Assembly (NCBI GenBank): GCA_021836225.1
Contig: JAKBJA010000002.1
Location: 1-21,895, forward strand
Reading direction: 5' to 3'
From: Pseudomonadota bacterium
Lineage (GTDB): Bacteria > Pseudomonadota > Gammaproteobacteria > Burkholderiales > Thiobacillaceae
Length of the DNA stretch: 21,895 nt
In this document: piece by piece, positions 7,676 through 16,450 of the stretch
Position numbering within the stretch: the stretch's first letter is position 1
Layout of the letters: each line of letters starts with the position of its first letter
Program-made: the position numbers and the translations under genes
Notes under the pieces: generated by a model
What the model was told of the DNA's origin: nothing
What the model saw: the letters and a program-made list of their open reading frames with translations, nothing else
The model's database searches: none

Positions 7676-8548
7676 ATGCGCCGCCTGTCCCTGCTCCTGA
7701 TCGCCGTCCTGCTGTCCGCCTGCGCGGCCCCGCCCCCGGCCCCGCCCATCCCGACCCCCGTGCCCAAGCCGCCGCTCAAGATCGCGCTGGTTCTGGGCGG
7801 CGGCGCCGCACGCGGCTTCGCCCACATCGGTGTGATCAAGTCGCTGGAGGCCCAGGGCATCGTGCCGGACATCGTGGTGGGCACCAGCGCGGGGTCCGTG
7901 GTGGGGGCGCTCTACGCCTCGGGCATGAACGGCTTCGAACTGCAGAACCTGGCGCTGCAGATGGAAGAGGAGATGGTGGCCGACTGGACCCTGCCCAACC
8001 GGGGCGTGCTGAAGGGCGAGGCCCTGCAGGACTTCATCAACCAGCGTGTGAAGAACCTGACCATCCAGAAAATGCCCAAACCCCTGGGCGTGGTGGCCAC
8101 CGATCTGCAAAGCGGCGAGCTGGTGCTGTTCCGCCGAGGCGACACCGGCATCGCGGTGCGGGCCTCCAGCGCCGTGCCGGGGATGTTCCAGCCCGTCGAG
8201 ATCAGCGGGCGCGATTACGTCGACGGCGGTCTCACCTCGCCGGTGCCGGCCCAGTCCGCGCGCAGCATGGGCGCGGACTTCGTCATCGCGGTGGACATCT
8301 CCAACGTGAGCCGCCGCGAAAAACTCACCGGCACCCTGGACGTGCTGCTGCAGACCTTCGCCATCATGGGCCATGCCATCAGCCGCCATGAGCTGGAGGA
8401 TGCCGACGTCGTGATCCGGCCGCAGACGGCCACGGTGAGCAGCACCGATTTCGAAGGCCGGCATCTGGCCATCCTCGAGGGCGAAAAGGCCGCCGCCGCC
8501 ATCATGCCGGAGCTGAAAGCCAGGCTCGCCAGGGCGCGGGCGCGCTGA
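7676..8548 (+). CDS. Patatin-like phospholipase, predicted lipoprotein
   Basis: This is a serine lipid acyl hydrolase of the patatin/RssA family, predicted to be anchored in an envelope membrane. The N-terminus is a lipoprotein signal with lipobox LSAC (Cys16), followed by a Pro-rich linker to about residue 33. The catalytic dyad is complete: the oxyanion loop GGGAARG (41-47), the nucleophile elbow GTSAGS with Ser71, and the DGG motif with Asp183. The length of 290 residues is typical. No strong ribosome site is visible before ATG 7676, but the signal peptide fixes the start well. It is transcribed alone and converges on the dienelactone hydrolase gene. Substrate is unknown; phospholipid turnover in the envelope is a family-level guess. 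Confidence 0.92.
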   Translation: MRRLSLLLIAVLLSACAAPPPAPPIPTPVPKPPLKIALVLGGGAARGFAHIGVIKSLEAQGIVPDIVVGTSAGSVVGALYASGMNGFELQNLALQMEEEMVADWTLPNRGVLKGEALQDFINQRVKNLTIQKMPKPLGVVATDLQSGELVLFRRGDTGIAVRASSAVPGMFQPVEISGRDYVDGGLTSPVPAQSARSMGADFVIAVDISNVSRREKLTGTLDVLLQTFAIMGHAISRHELEDADVVIRPQTATVSSTDFEGRHLAILEGEKAAAAIMPELKARLARARAR

Positions 8549-8588
8549 AGGCGGGCGCAGGCAAGGCCTCAACAGCGGAATTCTTTCA

Positions 8589-8607
8589 ACGGGGGATCAA
8601 ACCCCGT
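8589..8607. terminator. Hairpin between convergent genes
   Basis: ACGGGG (8589-8594) pairs with CCCCGT (8602-8607) over a 7-nt loop. It sits across the stop codon of the minus-strand hydrolase and 40 nt after the patatin gene. Its position between convergent genes suits a shared terminator. It lacks a T-tract on either strand, so the call is weak. Confidence 0.3.
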
Positions 8608-9493
8608 GCTGCCTGAACCACGCGTGCATCCGCTTCCAGCCGTCCTCCGCCGCCTCCTTGCGGTAACTGGCGCGGTAATCGGCGTGGAACGCGTGGGGCG
8701 CGTCGGGATAGAGGTGGATGGCTGAAGCCCTGCTGGCAGGATTGGCGGATTCCGCCAGCGCTCCCTTCATTTTCACCACGGTGTCGAGCGGGATGCCCGG
8801 GTCCTGCCCGCCGTAAAGACCGAGCACCGGTCCGTGCAGCTTGCCGACCAGGTCCAGCGGATGCTTCGGCGTCATCTCGCTTGCCGGGCTGGTGAGGCGG
8901 CCGTACCAGGCCACGGCGGCCTTCACGCCGGGATTGTGGGCGGCATATAGCCAGGTGATACGTCCGCCCCAGCAGAAGCCGGTGACGCCCAGCCGCGTCG
9001 TATCGCCGCCGTTGGCCTTGGCCCAGGCCACGCAGGCGTCGAGGTCGGCCATGACCTGCTTGTCCGGCACCTTGTTCACCACCTTGGTGAGGATGTCGGG
9101 GATTTCGCCGTACTGGCGCGGGTCGCCCTGGCGCGCATACAACTCGGGGGCGATGGCCTGGTAGCCCAGCTTGGCCAGGCGCCGGCAGGTATCCTTGATG
9201 TACTCGTGCACGCCGAAGATTTCCTGCACCACCAGGATCACCGGGAAGTTCGACCCCTGTGCCGGCTGGGCCCGGTAGGCCGGCATGTTGCCGTCGGGCG
9301 TCGGCACCTGGATTTCCCCGGCCGTGAGGCCTTCGCTGTCGGTGCTGATCGCGGTCTGCGCCATCACCGGCTGCACCGCCAGGGCAAAGCCCGCGCCCAG
9401 GGCGGTGACCAGAAAGCCGCGCCGGCTCAGGGGCGGGGGCGGGGGAACCAGGCTGTTGAATTCGGCGGTCAGCGCGTCGGTGTCGGCATGCAT
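8597..9493 (-). CDS. Dienelactone hydrolase family protein, Tat-exported
   Basis: This 298-residue alpha/beta hydrolase has the DLH catalytic set: Cys174 in GFCWGGR as nucleophile, Asp231 in GGQDPGIP and His267 in PHAFHADY. The N-terminus has SRRGFLV (residues 23-29), then a hydrophobic run ending VMAQ near 46. That is a twin-arginine signal, so the enzyme is probably periplasmic. A PPPPP run (17-21) precedes the twin arginines. ATG 9493 is chosen because AGGAGGAG lies about 7 nt upstream; the frame extends 22 codons further to a GTG with no ribosome site. The substrate cannot be read from sequence, because related Cys-nucleophile hydrolases act on lactones and esters outside chloroaromatic pathways. 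It is divergent from the alpha/beta hydrolase at 9601. Confidence 0.9.
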   Translation of the reverse strand: MHADTDALTAEFNSLVPPPPPLSRRGFLVTALGAGFALAVQPVMAQTAISTDSEGLTAGEIQVPTPDGNMPAYRAQPAQGSNFPVILVVQEIFGVHEYIKDTCRRLAKLGYQAIAPELYARQGDPRQYGEIPDILTKVVNKVPDKQVMADLDACVAWAKANGGDTTRLGVTGFCWGGRITWLYAAHNPGVKAAVAWYGRLTSPASEMTPKHPLDLVGKLHGPVLGLYGGQDPGIPLDTVVKMKGALAESANPASRASAIHLYPDAPHAFHADYRASYRKEAAEDGWKRMHAWFRQHGV

Positions 9494-9600
9494 GGGGGTC
9501 TCCTCCTGGTGGTCGGGGGTGGATGCGGGGGCAAAGGCTGCCTTGGTTATTTCGCTCACCCATCTTTATAGTGGAATGACACGAACATGGAGGGTGAACC

Positions 9601-10455
9601 ATGCGATGGGCAGCAGTGCTGGGCTTGGGCGCGGCCGTGTATCTGGGGCTGGGGCTTTATCTCTACGTGTTCCAGGCACGCTACGTCTATTTTCCCGAGC
9701 TGCCGGCGCGGCAGGTGGATGCCTCCCCGGCCGACATCGGGCTGGCGTTCGACGCGGTCATACTGCGCACCGCGGATGGCGAAACGCTGGCCGGCTGGTT
9801 CATCCCGGCGCCCGTGGCGCGCGGCACGCTGCTCTACCTGCACGGCAATGGCGGCAACATCGGACACCGTCTCGACCAGATCGAGGTGTTCCACCGGCTG
9901 GGGCTGAACGTCTTCATCATCGACTACCGCGGCTATGGCGCCAGCAGCGGCAAGCCGAGCGAGGAGGGCACCTATCAGGACGCGCTGGCGGCGTGGAACT
10001 GGCTGACGCAGGAGAAGCGCCTTGCGCCGGATCGGATCGTCCTGTTCGGCGAATCCCTCGGCGGCTCGATCGCGGCCTGGCTCGCCGCCCGCCAAGCGCC
10101 GGCAGGACTGATCATCTACGCCAGCTTCACGTCGGTGCCGGAGATGGCCCAGGCCTTGTATCCGATGTTTCCGGCGGCCCGGCTGGTGCGCTATCGCTAC
10201 GACACGCGGGCAGCGCTCGGCAAGGTGAACTGCCCGGTTCTGATCCTGCACAGCCCGGAGGACGAGATCATTCCATTCAGTCACGGGCAGGCCTTGCTCG
10301 AGGCCGCGCGCGAACCGAAGCGCCTGGTCGAGCTGCGCGGCGGGCACAACGATGCCTTATGGGTCAGCCGCGAGATCTATCCGCGGGAAATCGCGGCGTT
10401 TCTTCAAACGTTCTTGTCCAGCCGGGGCGGACCGGACACGATGGTCGCCGAATAA
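9601..10455 (+). CDS. Membrane-anchored alpha/beta hydrolase (BEM46-like serine hydrolase)
   Basis: This 284-residue protein has one N-terminal membrane segment (about residues 4-24), then a YVYFPELP motif seen in BEM46/YfhR-type hydrolases. The core has the oxyanion motif HGNGGN (81-86) and DYRGYGAS (108-115). The nucleophile is Ser152 in GESLGGS, the acid is Asp221 in SPEDEIIP, and the histidine is His249 in GGHNDA. All catalytic positions are present. The start ATG has GGAGG 7 nt upstream. It is divergently arranged with the Tat-exported hydrolase across about 107 bp, so the two may share control. The substrate is unknown. The stop is followed by 247 bp without a gene. Confidence 0.9.
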   Translation: MRWAAVLGLGAAVYLGLGLYLYVFQARYVYFPELPARQVDASPADIGLAFDAVILRTADGETLAGWFIPAPVARGTLLYLHGNGGNIGHRLDQIEVFHRLGLNVFIIDYRGYGASSGKPSEEGTYQDALAAWNWLTQEKRLAPDRIVLFGESLGGSIAAWLAARQAPAGLIIYASFTSVPEMAQALYPMFPAARLVRYRYDTRAALGKVNCPVLILHSPEDEIIPFSHGQALLEAAREPKRLVELRGGHNDALWVSREIYPREIAAFLQTFLSSRGGPDTMVAE

Positions 10456-10702
10456 CAGTCGCCGCGAAAACCAGGCCGACTGCTGTTGCTCATCAAAAAT
10501 ATCTTCACTTGCTTCGGGAATAAATCCCGCCCTTGCGCTGTTTACTCCATGGCAAGGGGTCTGCGTGCGATGGGACGGTGCCGTCCTGACCATGGCCCAC
10601 AACGTAATTCCCAGCCAATTTTAGGGTGGATTTTGTGGTGAACGGGTCCTGACGGCTGCGCTTGATAGGTGCCTTTTCGCCGGTTCATTTGAGGAGAATC
10701 AC
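10456..10702. other. Intergenic region with two short inverted repeats
   Basis: No gene is supported here. Two small dyads are visible: CGGGA 10515-10519 with TCCCG 10525-10529, and GGACGG 10573-10578 with CCGTCC 10581-10586. No T-run follows either. The right end (about 10690-10700) supplies the GAGGAGAA ribosome site of the beta-propeller gene. The promoter of that operon is presumably here, but I cannot place it with confidence. Confidence 0.4.
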
Positions 10703-12076
10703 ATGCGATTTACCCGTAGAGACGTACTTAAGCTGGCCGCCCTGGGGGCCCTGAGCAGTGCGGCCGGCATGCGCCCGGCGATGGCCGCCTCGCCGATGAA
10801 CAGCGTCGCCGATGCCGGCGAGGACCGCGTGTTCATCTGCAACGAGGACTCCAACACCCTCACCGTCATCAGTCCCTACAGCAATACGGTGGAGTCCACC
10901 GTCAACCTCACCAGCTTCGACGAAGACCCGCGCCCGCCCTTCCGCTTCGTCACCGGCGGCGTGGTGCCTACCCACGCGGCGATGATCCACAAGCCCCTGT
11001 ATCACGGCGCCATCTCCATCCACGGCGCCGCGCCTTCGCCTGACTCACGGCTCATCGCCACCACCGGGCGCGGCAGCAGCAACGTCTATCTCATCGACAG
11101 CCGCACCCGTTCGGTGATCGGCAACACCGCCAATCCCCAGGCAGGCGCCGAGACGAACCCCCGGCGCCTGTCCAGCGGCATCCTCATCGGGCGCGAGCCG
11201 CACGAGCCCACCTTCAGCCGCAACGGCAAGGAGTTGTGGGTCACGCTGCGCGGCGAGGACCGCATCGTGATTCTCGACGTGGCGCGCGCGCTCAAGCAGG
11301 TGGGCGGAACGGACGCGGGTGCGGTACGCCAGTACTTCGGCACCCTCAACGGCCCCGCCCAGGTGTGGTTCAGCGCCGACGGCAAACTCGCCTTCGTCAT
11401 CTCGCAAAAGCTGTCGAAGGTCGACGTGTTCCACGTCAACGCAGACCGCAACGGCTACAGCCGGCCGAAACGCAAAACGACCCTGGATCTCAAGGCCCAG
11501 GATCCCTTTGGCTTCACGCCTTTTCAGAAGACCACGCCGGACGGCAAGGAAGTGTGGTTCTCCCACAAGCTGGCGGACAGCGTCTCCGCCTGGGAGACAT
11601 CGGGCGATCATCGCCTGCTCAGCCACGTGAAACTGGGCGACAAGGCGAGGCCCAACCACGTGGAGTTCGTGGAGAACGCCAACGGCCGCGCCGTCTACGC
11701 CAGCCTCGCGCGCGTGGATGACGGCGGCCCCGGCGGCGTCGCCTCCAGCCAGATCGCCATCATCGACCGCAGTGCAGCCGCAGGTAGCAGGCAGGTGGTA
11801 GGCAGCTTCTTCACCCACGGCCGCGAGTCGCACGGCCTGTGGACCAACCCGGAGGGCACACGGCTCTATGTCGCCCACGAACAGGACGAACTGCCGGGCA
11901 CACCGGCCGAAGGCCAGACGGTATGCAGCGTGTTTGACGTCACCGATCCGTTCAAGCCCGGCTTCATCGCACAGATCCCACTCGGCAGTCTGGACCTGCC
12001 TTCGGGAAAACTGCGCAACAAGAAGAGCATCAACCTGGTCTACGTGCGTCCCGGCGCGCGCAGCCAGGCCGGCTGA
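10703..12076 (+). CDS. Tat-exported YVTN-type beta-propeller protein
   Basis: This 457-residue protein has a twin-arginine signal (TRRDVLKLAALGALSSAAG) with likely cleavage after AMA near residue 28. The rest consists of repeated beta-propeller blades of the YVTN/cytochrome cd1-like type. Recurrent phrases are DRVFICNEDSNTLTVIS, SRLIATTGRGSSNVYLID, GKELWVTLRGEDRIVILD, GKLAFVISQKLSKVDVF and GKEVWFSHKLADSVSAWE. There is no haem-binding CxxCH, so it is not itself a cytochrome. The start has GAGGAGAA about 6 nt upstream. The stop is 10 nt before the DUF305 gene, so they probably form an operon. Tat export implies folding in the cytoplasm, possibly with a metal. Related propellers occur beside metal-handling or redox genes; the ligand here is unknown. 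Confidence 0.88.
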   Translation: MRFTRRDVLKLAALGALSSAAGMRPAMAASPMNSVADAGEDRVFICNEDSNTLTVISPYSNTVESTVNLTSFDEDPRPPFRFVTGGVVPTHAAMIHKPLYHGAISIHGAAPSPDSRLIATTGRGSSNVYLIDSRTRSVIGNTANPQAGAETNPRRLSSGILIGREPHEPTFSRNGKELWVTLRGEDRIVILDVARALKQVGGTDAGAVRQYFGTLNGPAQVWFSADGKLAFVISQKLSKVDVFHVNADRNGYSRPKRKTTLDLKAQDPFGFTPFQKTTPDGKEVWFSHKLADSVSAWETSGDHRLLSHVKLGDKARPNHVEFVENANGRAVYASLARVDDGGPGGVASSQIAIIDRSAAAGSRQVVGSFFTHGRESHGLWTNPEGTRLYVAHEQDELPGTPAEGQTVCSVFDVTDPFKPGFIAQIPLGSLDLPSGKLRNKKSINLVYVRPGARSQAG

Positions 12077-12086
12077 GGCGCGGGAC

Positions 12087-12542
12087 GTGAGACGGCTTGC
12101 GTGCATCGTGGCGCTCGCACTGGCGCTGCCGGCGAGCGCGTGGTCTGAAACCGACGCGGCGGATCACGCTCACCACGGCACGGCCGCGCGAGACAATGCA
12201 GCGGGGCGCTACCCGGTGCAGTTTCAGCGCTTCATCAGCGAGATGGATCGGGACATGCAGAAGATGATGGACGACATGCATCGCCCCGGTTACACCGGCA
12301 ATGCGGACGTGGATTTCCTCGCCATGATGATCCCGCACCATCAGGGGGCGGTGGATATGGCGCGCCTGCTGTTGATCCACGGCAGGGATCCCCTGACGCG
12401 GAAGCTGGCCGAGGAGATCATCGCCTCCCAAACCACCGAGATCGCCGCCATGCGGGCGCGTCTGGAAATTCTGCAACGCGCGCCGGATGCCGACTCGGGC
12501 GGGTATCCGGTCCTGGATGGCACGCGCGGAGTGCGCGATTGA
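12087..12542 (+). CDS. Exported DUF305 protein, possible copper binding
   Basis: This 151-residue protein has a Sec signal (VRRLACIVALALALPASAWS) followed by a His-rich HAHHG segment. The hallmark DUF305 core is DVDFLAMMIPHHQGAVDMA, with helices before (SEMDRDMQKMMDDM) and after (IIASQTTEIAAMRARLEIL). DUF305 proteins are helical bundles of the ferritin-like type. Some, such as cyanobacterial CopM, bind copper in the periplasm through His and Met residues, which are abundant here. GTG 12087 is chosen because it begins the signal peptide and has GAGG 8 nt upstream. The open frame runs further upstream only inside the propeller gene. A role in metal handling together with the propeller is inferred. 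Confidence 0.88.
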   Translation: MRRLACIVALALALPASAWSETDAADHAHHGTAARDNAAGRYPVQFQRFISEMDRDMQKMMDDMHRPGYTGNADVDFLAMMIPHHQGAVDMARLLLIHGRDPLTRKLAEEIIASQTTEIAAMRARLEILQRAPDADSGGYPVLDGTRGVRD

Positions 12543-12587
12543 TCAGGCGCCAGCGCGTGATGCCGCTCCCGCCGCCTTGTTCTTCGC

Positions 12588-12757
12588 GCTCGAGCTTCCC
12601 GATGCGCGCCACGCCATAAGTCTGGAAGCACAGCACCTGCGGCGCCTACATCGCATCAGCAATGCAGGAGCGCCCGAACAGAAAATCGCTGCCGCCGCCC
12701 AATCAGAAGCAGCGCATCGAAGCCGACATGCCTCTCCGCGCTCACCGAGCGAGCCGC
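12588..12757 (-). pseudogene. Decayed glutathione S-transferase fragment (C-terminal and middle parts)
   Basis: On the plus strand this stretch matches the intact GST gene at 16952-17605 in three blocks. 12588-12606 matches the C-terminal codons (CGATGCG near 12600). 12608-12697 matches intact 17067-17160, with shared words such as GCCACGCCATA, GTCTGGAAGC and GCGCCCGAACAG. 12721-12757 matches 17281-17320 through TCTCCGCGCTCACCGAGCG. About 90 bp between the first two blocks and about 110 bp between the last two are missing, and the reading frame is broken. There is no start codon or N-terminal domain, so it is a dead partial copy. The rest of 12543-12883 shows no gene. Confidence 0.72.
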
Positions 12758-12883
12758 CGTCCGTACATCGTAGAACGCCTTCTGTCGGGCGCGAACCCTG
12801 CTCAAAACGGGTTGCGGGTTGAGTTTGCGGCACTGCAGGAATAACAAATTATTGCTAGATAACCAATTGCTAATTCAGCGGGT

Positions 12884-12911
12884 TTGAATATGTAACGGTT
12901 CTGCGTATATT
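12884..12911 (+). promoter_or_regulatory. Probable sigma-70 promoter of the binding-protein/c-di-GMP unit
   Basis: TTGAAT (12884-12889) and TATATT (12906-12911) are separated by 16 nt, in an AT-rich stretch unlike the flanks. They lie about 70 nt before the proposed ATG at 12981. The match is two mismatches in the -35 box and one in the -10 box. Confidence 0.5.
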
Positions 12912-12980
12912 CAAATCGCATCCAGACGGCGACTGCAATCCGCCAATAAGAACATGACAAAACCAAAAAGAAGGGCCTAC

Positions 12981-13754
12981 ATGATCTACACGTCCCGTCA
13001 TTGGCTATTCATTTCAATGTTCCTGTTTATTGCCGCCAGCTTTTTTCCGCATGCGCGGGCTGGCGAGCTGACGCTGGCACTGGCCAACTCCACGTGCGAT
13101 GCCATGAACAAGGTCGGGGATTTGTATCGTGCAAGCCACCCCGTTCGAATCACCTACCTCTGCAAATCGTCCGGCCTCCTTGCCAAGGGGTTGCACGGCG
13201 GCGCGCTGCATGCCGACATATTTGTTTCGGCTGACCGCGAATGGATGGATTTCGCCATTGAAAACGGCCTGGTCGCCCGCGACCGTGTTTCGATTCCATG
13301 GGGCAATGCACTCGTCCTGGCAATCCCCAAAAACAGTCCGATGAAACGTCTCGATTGGCAGGAACTTGCTTCTGACAAGGTGACGGTCATCCTCATCGGA
13401 GACCCCAGCACCGCGCCGTTTGGCCGCCACGCAAAAGAAGCGCTCGAAGCCTCGGGGTTGTGGGACCGGGTCAAGCACAAGATCCAGACGCGAAAAAACA
13501 TCGAGCTGCTGGCCGAATCGCTCGCCACCTCCAGCCCAAGCACGGTCGGTATATTGTTCAAATCCAATTTGACGGATCAACTGCGACAACTGCACACCGT
13601 CGACAAAAAATTGCACCAACCCATTCGCTATTACATGGGGCCGCTCAAATCCTCGGCGGGGAATGCGGAAGTCGCAGCCTTTCTGAAATTCATGCAAACC
13701 AAGGCCGTCAGGGACATATTTCAAGCCCAGGGCTTTGACGTGAGCGCGCCTTGA
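12981..13754 (+). CDS. ModA-like periplasmic substrate-binding protein
   Basis: This is a periplasmic binding protein of about 257 residues in the ModA/oxyanion (PBP type II) family. It has a Sec signal ending HARAG, then ELTLALANSTCDAMN, SSGLLAKGLHGGALHADIFVSAD, and the family signature GDPSTAPFGRHAKEAL. Two cysteines (39 and 61) lie close to where a ligand would bind and may pair. ATG 12981 is chosen because AAGAAGGG lies 6 nt upstream; ATG 12954 would add nine basic residues. No permease or ATPase gene follows, as would be expected for a transporter. Instead a sensory GGDEF-EAL protein begins 56 nt downstream, which suggests a sensing role. Ligand is unknown: molybdate, tungstate or another small anion are candidates, but none is shown. 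Confidence 0.85.
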   Translation: MIYTSRHWLFISMFLFIAASFFPHARAGELTLALANSTCDAMNKVGDLYRASHPVRITYLCKSSGLLAKGLHGGALHADIFVSADREWMDFAIENGLVARDRVSIPWGNALVLAIPKNSPMKRLDWQELASDKVTVILIGDPSTAPFGRHAKEALEASGLWDRVKHKIQTRKNIELLAESLATSSPSTVGILFKSNLTDQLRQLHTVDKKLHQPIRYYMGPLKSSAGNAEVAAFLKFMQTKAVRDIFQAQGFDVSAP

Positions 13755-13810
13755 TCCCGCTGTCGCCGGCATCGATACCAATACTCACCCTGCAAGGCAG
13801 TCGGGACTAG

Positions 13811-16399
13811 ATGTTCGCCCACCTCAGGAATCGCTCGCTGTTCAATCAACTGATCGTCCCGATGGCCGTGGTCGGGGTTATTGGCGTGGGCGCCATCATT
13901 GCCTCCGCTTTCGCGCTGCAGAATTCAGTCAAGGCGCTGGGCGAGATGTATTCGGCCAGCAGTGAGCGTCTTAAAACCCTTCAGGACATCGACAAGGGCA
14001 TCGCCAATGTGCGGGCCTTGAGCCTCAAGCATCTCACCAGCGAAAGCGCGCAAGCCATGAACCAGATCAGAACCGATCTGGACAGCGTCGAGCAGCGGAT
14101 CAGGATCAATTTGCCCGCCATTTCGGAGCCCGCTATGTCCGGTCACCACGCAACGCAACAGGAGGCCGCTGCCCTGGACAGGGTTCTCGCCACCTACCTG
14201 GCGGGGATCAACGAGGCCGTGATGCTCAGCGCGGAGTTCGAAAAGGAGTCTGCATTCGAGTTGCTGACCCGGATCGAAGGTCAGGAACTCGTGAAGATCC
14301 AGGCGGCCATGCAGTCCCTGATGCGACACACCATTGCGGATATCGCCGCCAGCCGCGAGGACCTCATCGCCGCGACCAACCGCAATCTGCAGATCAACCT
14401 GGCCATCGGCTTCCTGGGGGGCGCCATGCTCCTGGGCATGGCCTTCTATGTATCGCGGCGGGCCAGCGTGCGGATTTCCGATCTGCTGAAATGGTCGCGC
14501 AGAATTGCCGGTGGCGACCTGTCGAATCACCTTGTTTCAGACGCCAGGGATGAAGTCGGGCAACTCACCAATGCGATGCGCGACATGGTCCTGAACCTCG
14601 CGCGCGGACGCAACGAACTGGAAAGGGCCCGCAAAGACGCCGAAACGGTAGCCGAAGAGCTGCGCCAGTATGCCAACGCCTTCCACAGCAGCGGCGAGGC
14701 CATGGTGATCTCGGACCGTTTCAACCGCATCGTCAACGTGAACGCCGCCTTTACCGCGCAAACCGGCTACAGTCTGGACGAAGTCGTGGGCAAGGATCCG
14801 CAAATGCTGAGCAGCGGCAAAACGCCCAAGGCCGTATACGAGGACATGTGGCGTTGCCTGCAGCAGAACGGCTATTGGAACGGCGAGATATGGGACCGGA
14901 AAAAGTCGGGCGAGGTGTATCCCAAGTGGGCCTCCATTTCCGCCATCCGCGATGCGGACCAGAAAGCCATGTTCTATATCGCCAGCTATTCCGACATCAG
15001 CGAGCGCAAGGCGAACGAGGCGCGCATCGATTATCTTGCCCATCACGACCCCCTTACCGGCCTGATCAACCGCTACAACCTGGAAAACCGCCTTGACCAG
15101 GCGCTCCTTTCCGCCCATCGCGACAGCCTGCGCGTCGCGGTGATGTTCATCGACCTGGACCGCTTCAAGACCATCAACGACACCCTGGGCCACCATGTCG
15201 GCGATCAGTTGCTGATCGACGTCGCCCGGCGGCTGCGCGAAAGCGTGCGGGACAGCGACATCGTCGCGCGCCTGGGGGGCGACGAGTTCATCGTCGTGCT
15301 CACCCGCATCACGGACGAGATGGATGCCGCGCCACTCGGCGACAAGATCCTGCGTTCGCTTGGCCATCCCTACGTCTTCAACGGCAAGGAATTGCATTCC
15401 ACCCCCAGCATCGGTATCGCCGTCTACCCGGGCGACGGCGAGGACGGGCCGACCCTGATGAAGAATGCCGACACCGCCATGTACCACGCCAAGGAACTCG
15501 GCCGGAACAATGTCCAGTACTTCATGCCGGCGATGAATGCCGCCGCCAGCGAGCGTCTGGGACTGGAGAACGACCTGCACCAGACCTTGCGCACCGGCCA
15601 GCTGCATCTGCACTATCAGCCGCAGGTGTGTGCCGCCGACGGCAGGTGTTTTGGCGTCGAAGCCCTGGTGCGTTGGCATCATCCGCTGCACGGCGACATC
15701 TCCCCGCTCAAGTTCATTCCCATCGCGGAAGAGTCCGGCCTGATCGAGGCCCTGGGCAACTGGGTGCTGGAAGAGGCCTGCCGGCAATTGAGCGCCTGGC
15801 GGGCGGAAGGAATCGAGGACATGCGCATGGCGGTCAACCTGTCGGCACAGCAACTGCGTTCCCCCGGGTTCGTGCATTCCGTGGATGCGCTGTTAAAGCG
15901 CCATGGCCTGGAGGGCAGCGATCTTGAACTGGAAATCACCGAATCGGTCGCCATGGAAAACCCGGACCGTGCCATCGGCCAGCTGCAGGCCCTGCGCGAC
16001 ATCGGCATCCAGCTCGCCATCGACGACTTCGGTACCGGCTATTCCTCCCTCGCCTACCTCAAGCGTCTGCCCATCCATGTGCTGAAGCTGGATCGCACCT
16101 TTGTCCGCGACATCGAAACCGATCCAAGCGATGCCGAAATCAGCGCCGCCACCCTGGCCCTCGCGCACAACCTCGACCTGAAAGTGACCGCTGAAGGGGT
16201 CGAAACCGAAGCCCAGCGCGACTATCTGCTCAAGCACCAGTGCGACTTCATGCAAGGCTTTCTCTTCAGCAAGCCCCTGCCGGCCGAAGATGCCCTGAAG
16301 TTCATCCGGGAGCACTGTCCGGCAAGGCGACCTGACGACCCCTTTCCCGGCAAGGAACCTACTGGAATTCGTGCCGGGGCCATGTGGCCCGGGGGATAA
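13811..16399 (+). CDS. Membrane HAMP-PAS-GGDEF-EAL c-di-GMP signalling protein
   Basis: This is an 862-residue bifunctional c-di-GMP protein. TM1 is at about 17-38. A helical periplasmic domain resembling the four-helix bundle of chemoreceptors spans 40-190, TM2 is at about 193-212, and HAMP (RIAGGDL, DEVGQLTNAM) follows to about 265. PAS is at about 285-395. GGDEF follows from about 405, with RLGGDEF near 489 and an RxxD inhibitory site (RDSD) five residues before it. The EAL domain begins near 580, with EALVRW, MAVNLSAQQL, DDFGTGYSS, LKLD and TAEGVET all intact. Both catalytic halves therefore look competent, and the net activity cannot be predicted. The binding-protein gene ends 56 nt upstream, suggesting the binding protein docks on the periplasmic bundle (inference). 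A basic, Pro/Gly-rich tail of about 25 residues follows EAL. Confidence 0.93.
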   Translation: MFAHLRNRSLFNQLIVPMAVVGVIGVGAIIASAFALQNSVKALGEMYSASSERLKTLQDIDKGIANVRALSLKHLTSESAQAMNQIRTDLDSVEQRIRINLPAISEPAMSGHHATQQEAAALDRVLATYLAGINEAVMLSAEFEKESAFELLTRIEGQELVKIQAAMQSLMRHTIADIAASREDLIAATNRNLQINLAIGFLGGAMLLGMAFYVSRRASVRISDLLKWSRRIAGGDLSNHLVSDARDEVGQLTNAMRDMVLNLARGRNELERARKDAETVAEELRQYANAFHSSGEAMVISDRFNRIVNVNAAFTAQTGYSLDEVVGKDPQMLSSGKTPKAVYEDMWRCLQQNGYWNGEIWDRKKSGEVYPKWASISAIRDADQKAMFYIASYSDISERKANEARIDYLAHHDPLTGLINRYNLENRLDQALLSAHRDSLRVAVMFIDLDRFKTINDTLGHHVGDQLLIDVARRLRESVRDSDIVARLGGDEFIVVLTRITDEMDAAPLGDKILRSLGHPYVFNGKELHSTPSIGIAVYPGDGEDGPTLMKNADTAMYHAKELGRNNVQYFMPAMNAAASERLGLENDLHQTLRTGQLHLHYQPQVCAADGRCFGVEALVRWHHPLHGDISPLKFIPIAEESGLIEALGNWVLEEACRQLSAWRAEGIEDMRMAVNLSAQQLRSPGFVHSVDALLKRHGLEGSDLELEITESVAMENPDRAIGQLQALRDIGIQLAIDDFGTGYSSLAYLKRLPIHVLKLDRTFVRDIETDPSDAEISAATLALAHNLDLKVTAEGVETEAQRDYLLKHQCDFMQGFLFSKPLPAEDALKFIREHCPARRPDDPFPGKEPTGIRAGAMWPGG

Positions 16400-16450
16400 G
16401 CAGCGGGGAACGTCCGTCGGCAGCCGGGGTCAATTTCCCAGGAGGCAGCC

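Noticed and set aside
7453..7884. Minus-strand 143-residue frame upstream of the diguanylate cyclase
   Set aside because: It overlaps the patatin lipoprotein start antisense and has no ribosome site or motif.
12543..12833. 96-residue minus-strand frame as a real gene
   Set aside because: It is in the wrong frame through the decayed GST fragment and has neither a start signal nor a protein motif.
14537..15877. 446-residue minus-strand frame opposite the GGDEF-EAL gene
   Set aside because: Shadow of a gene with intact GGDEF and EAL motifs.
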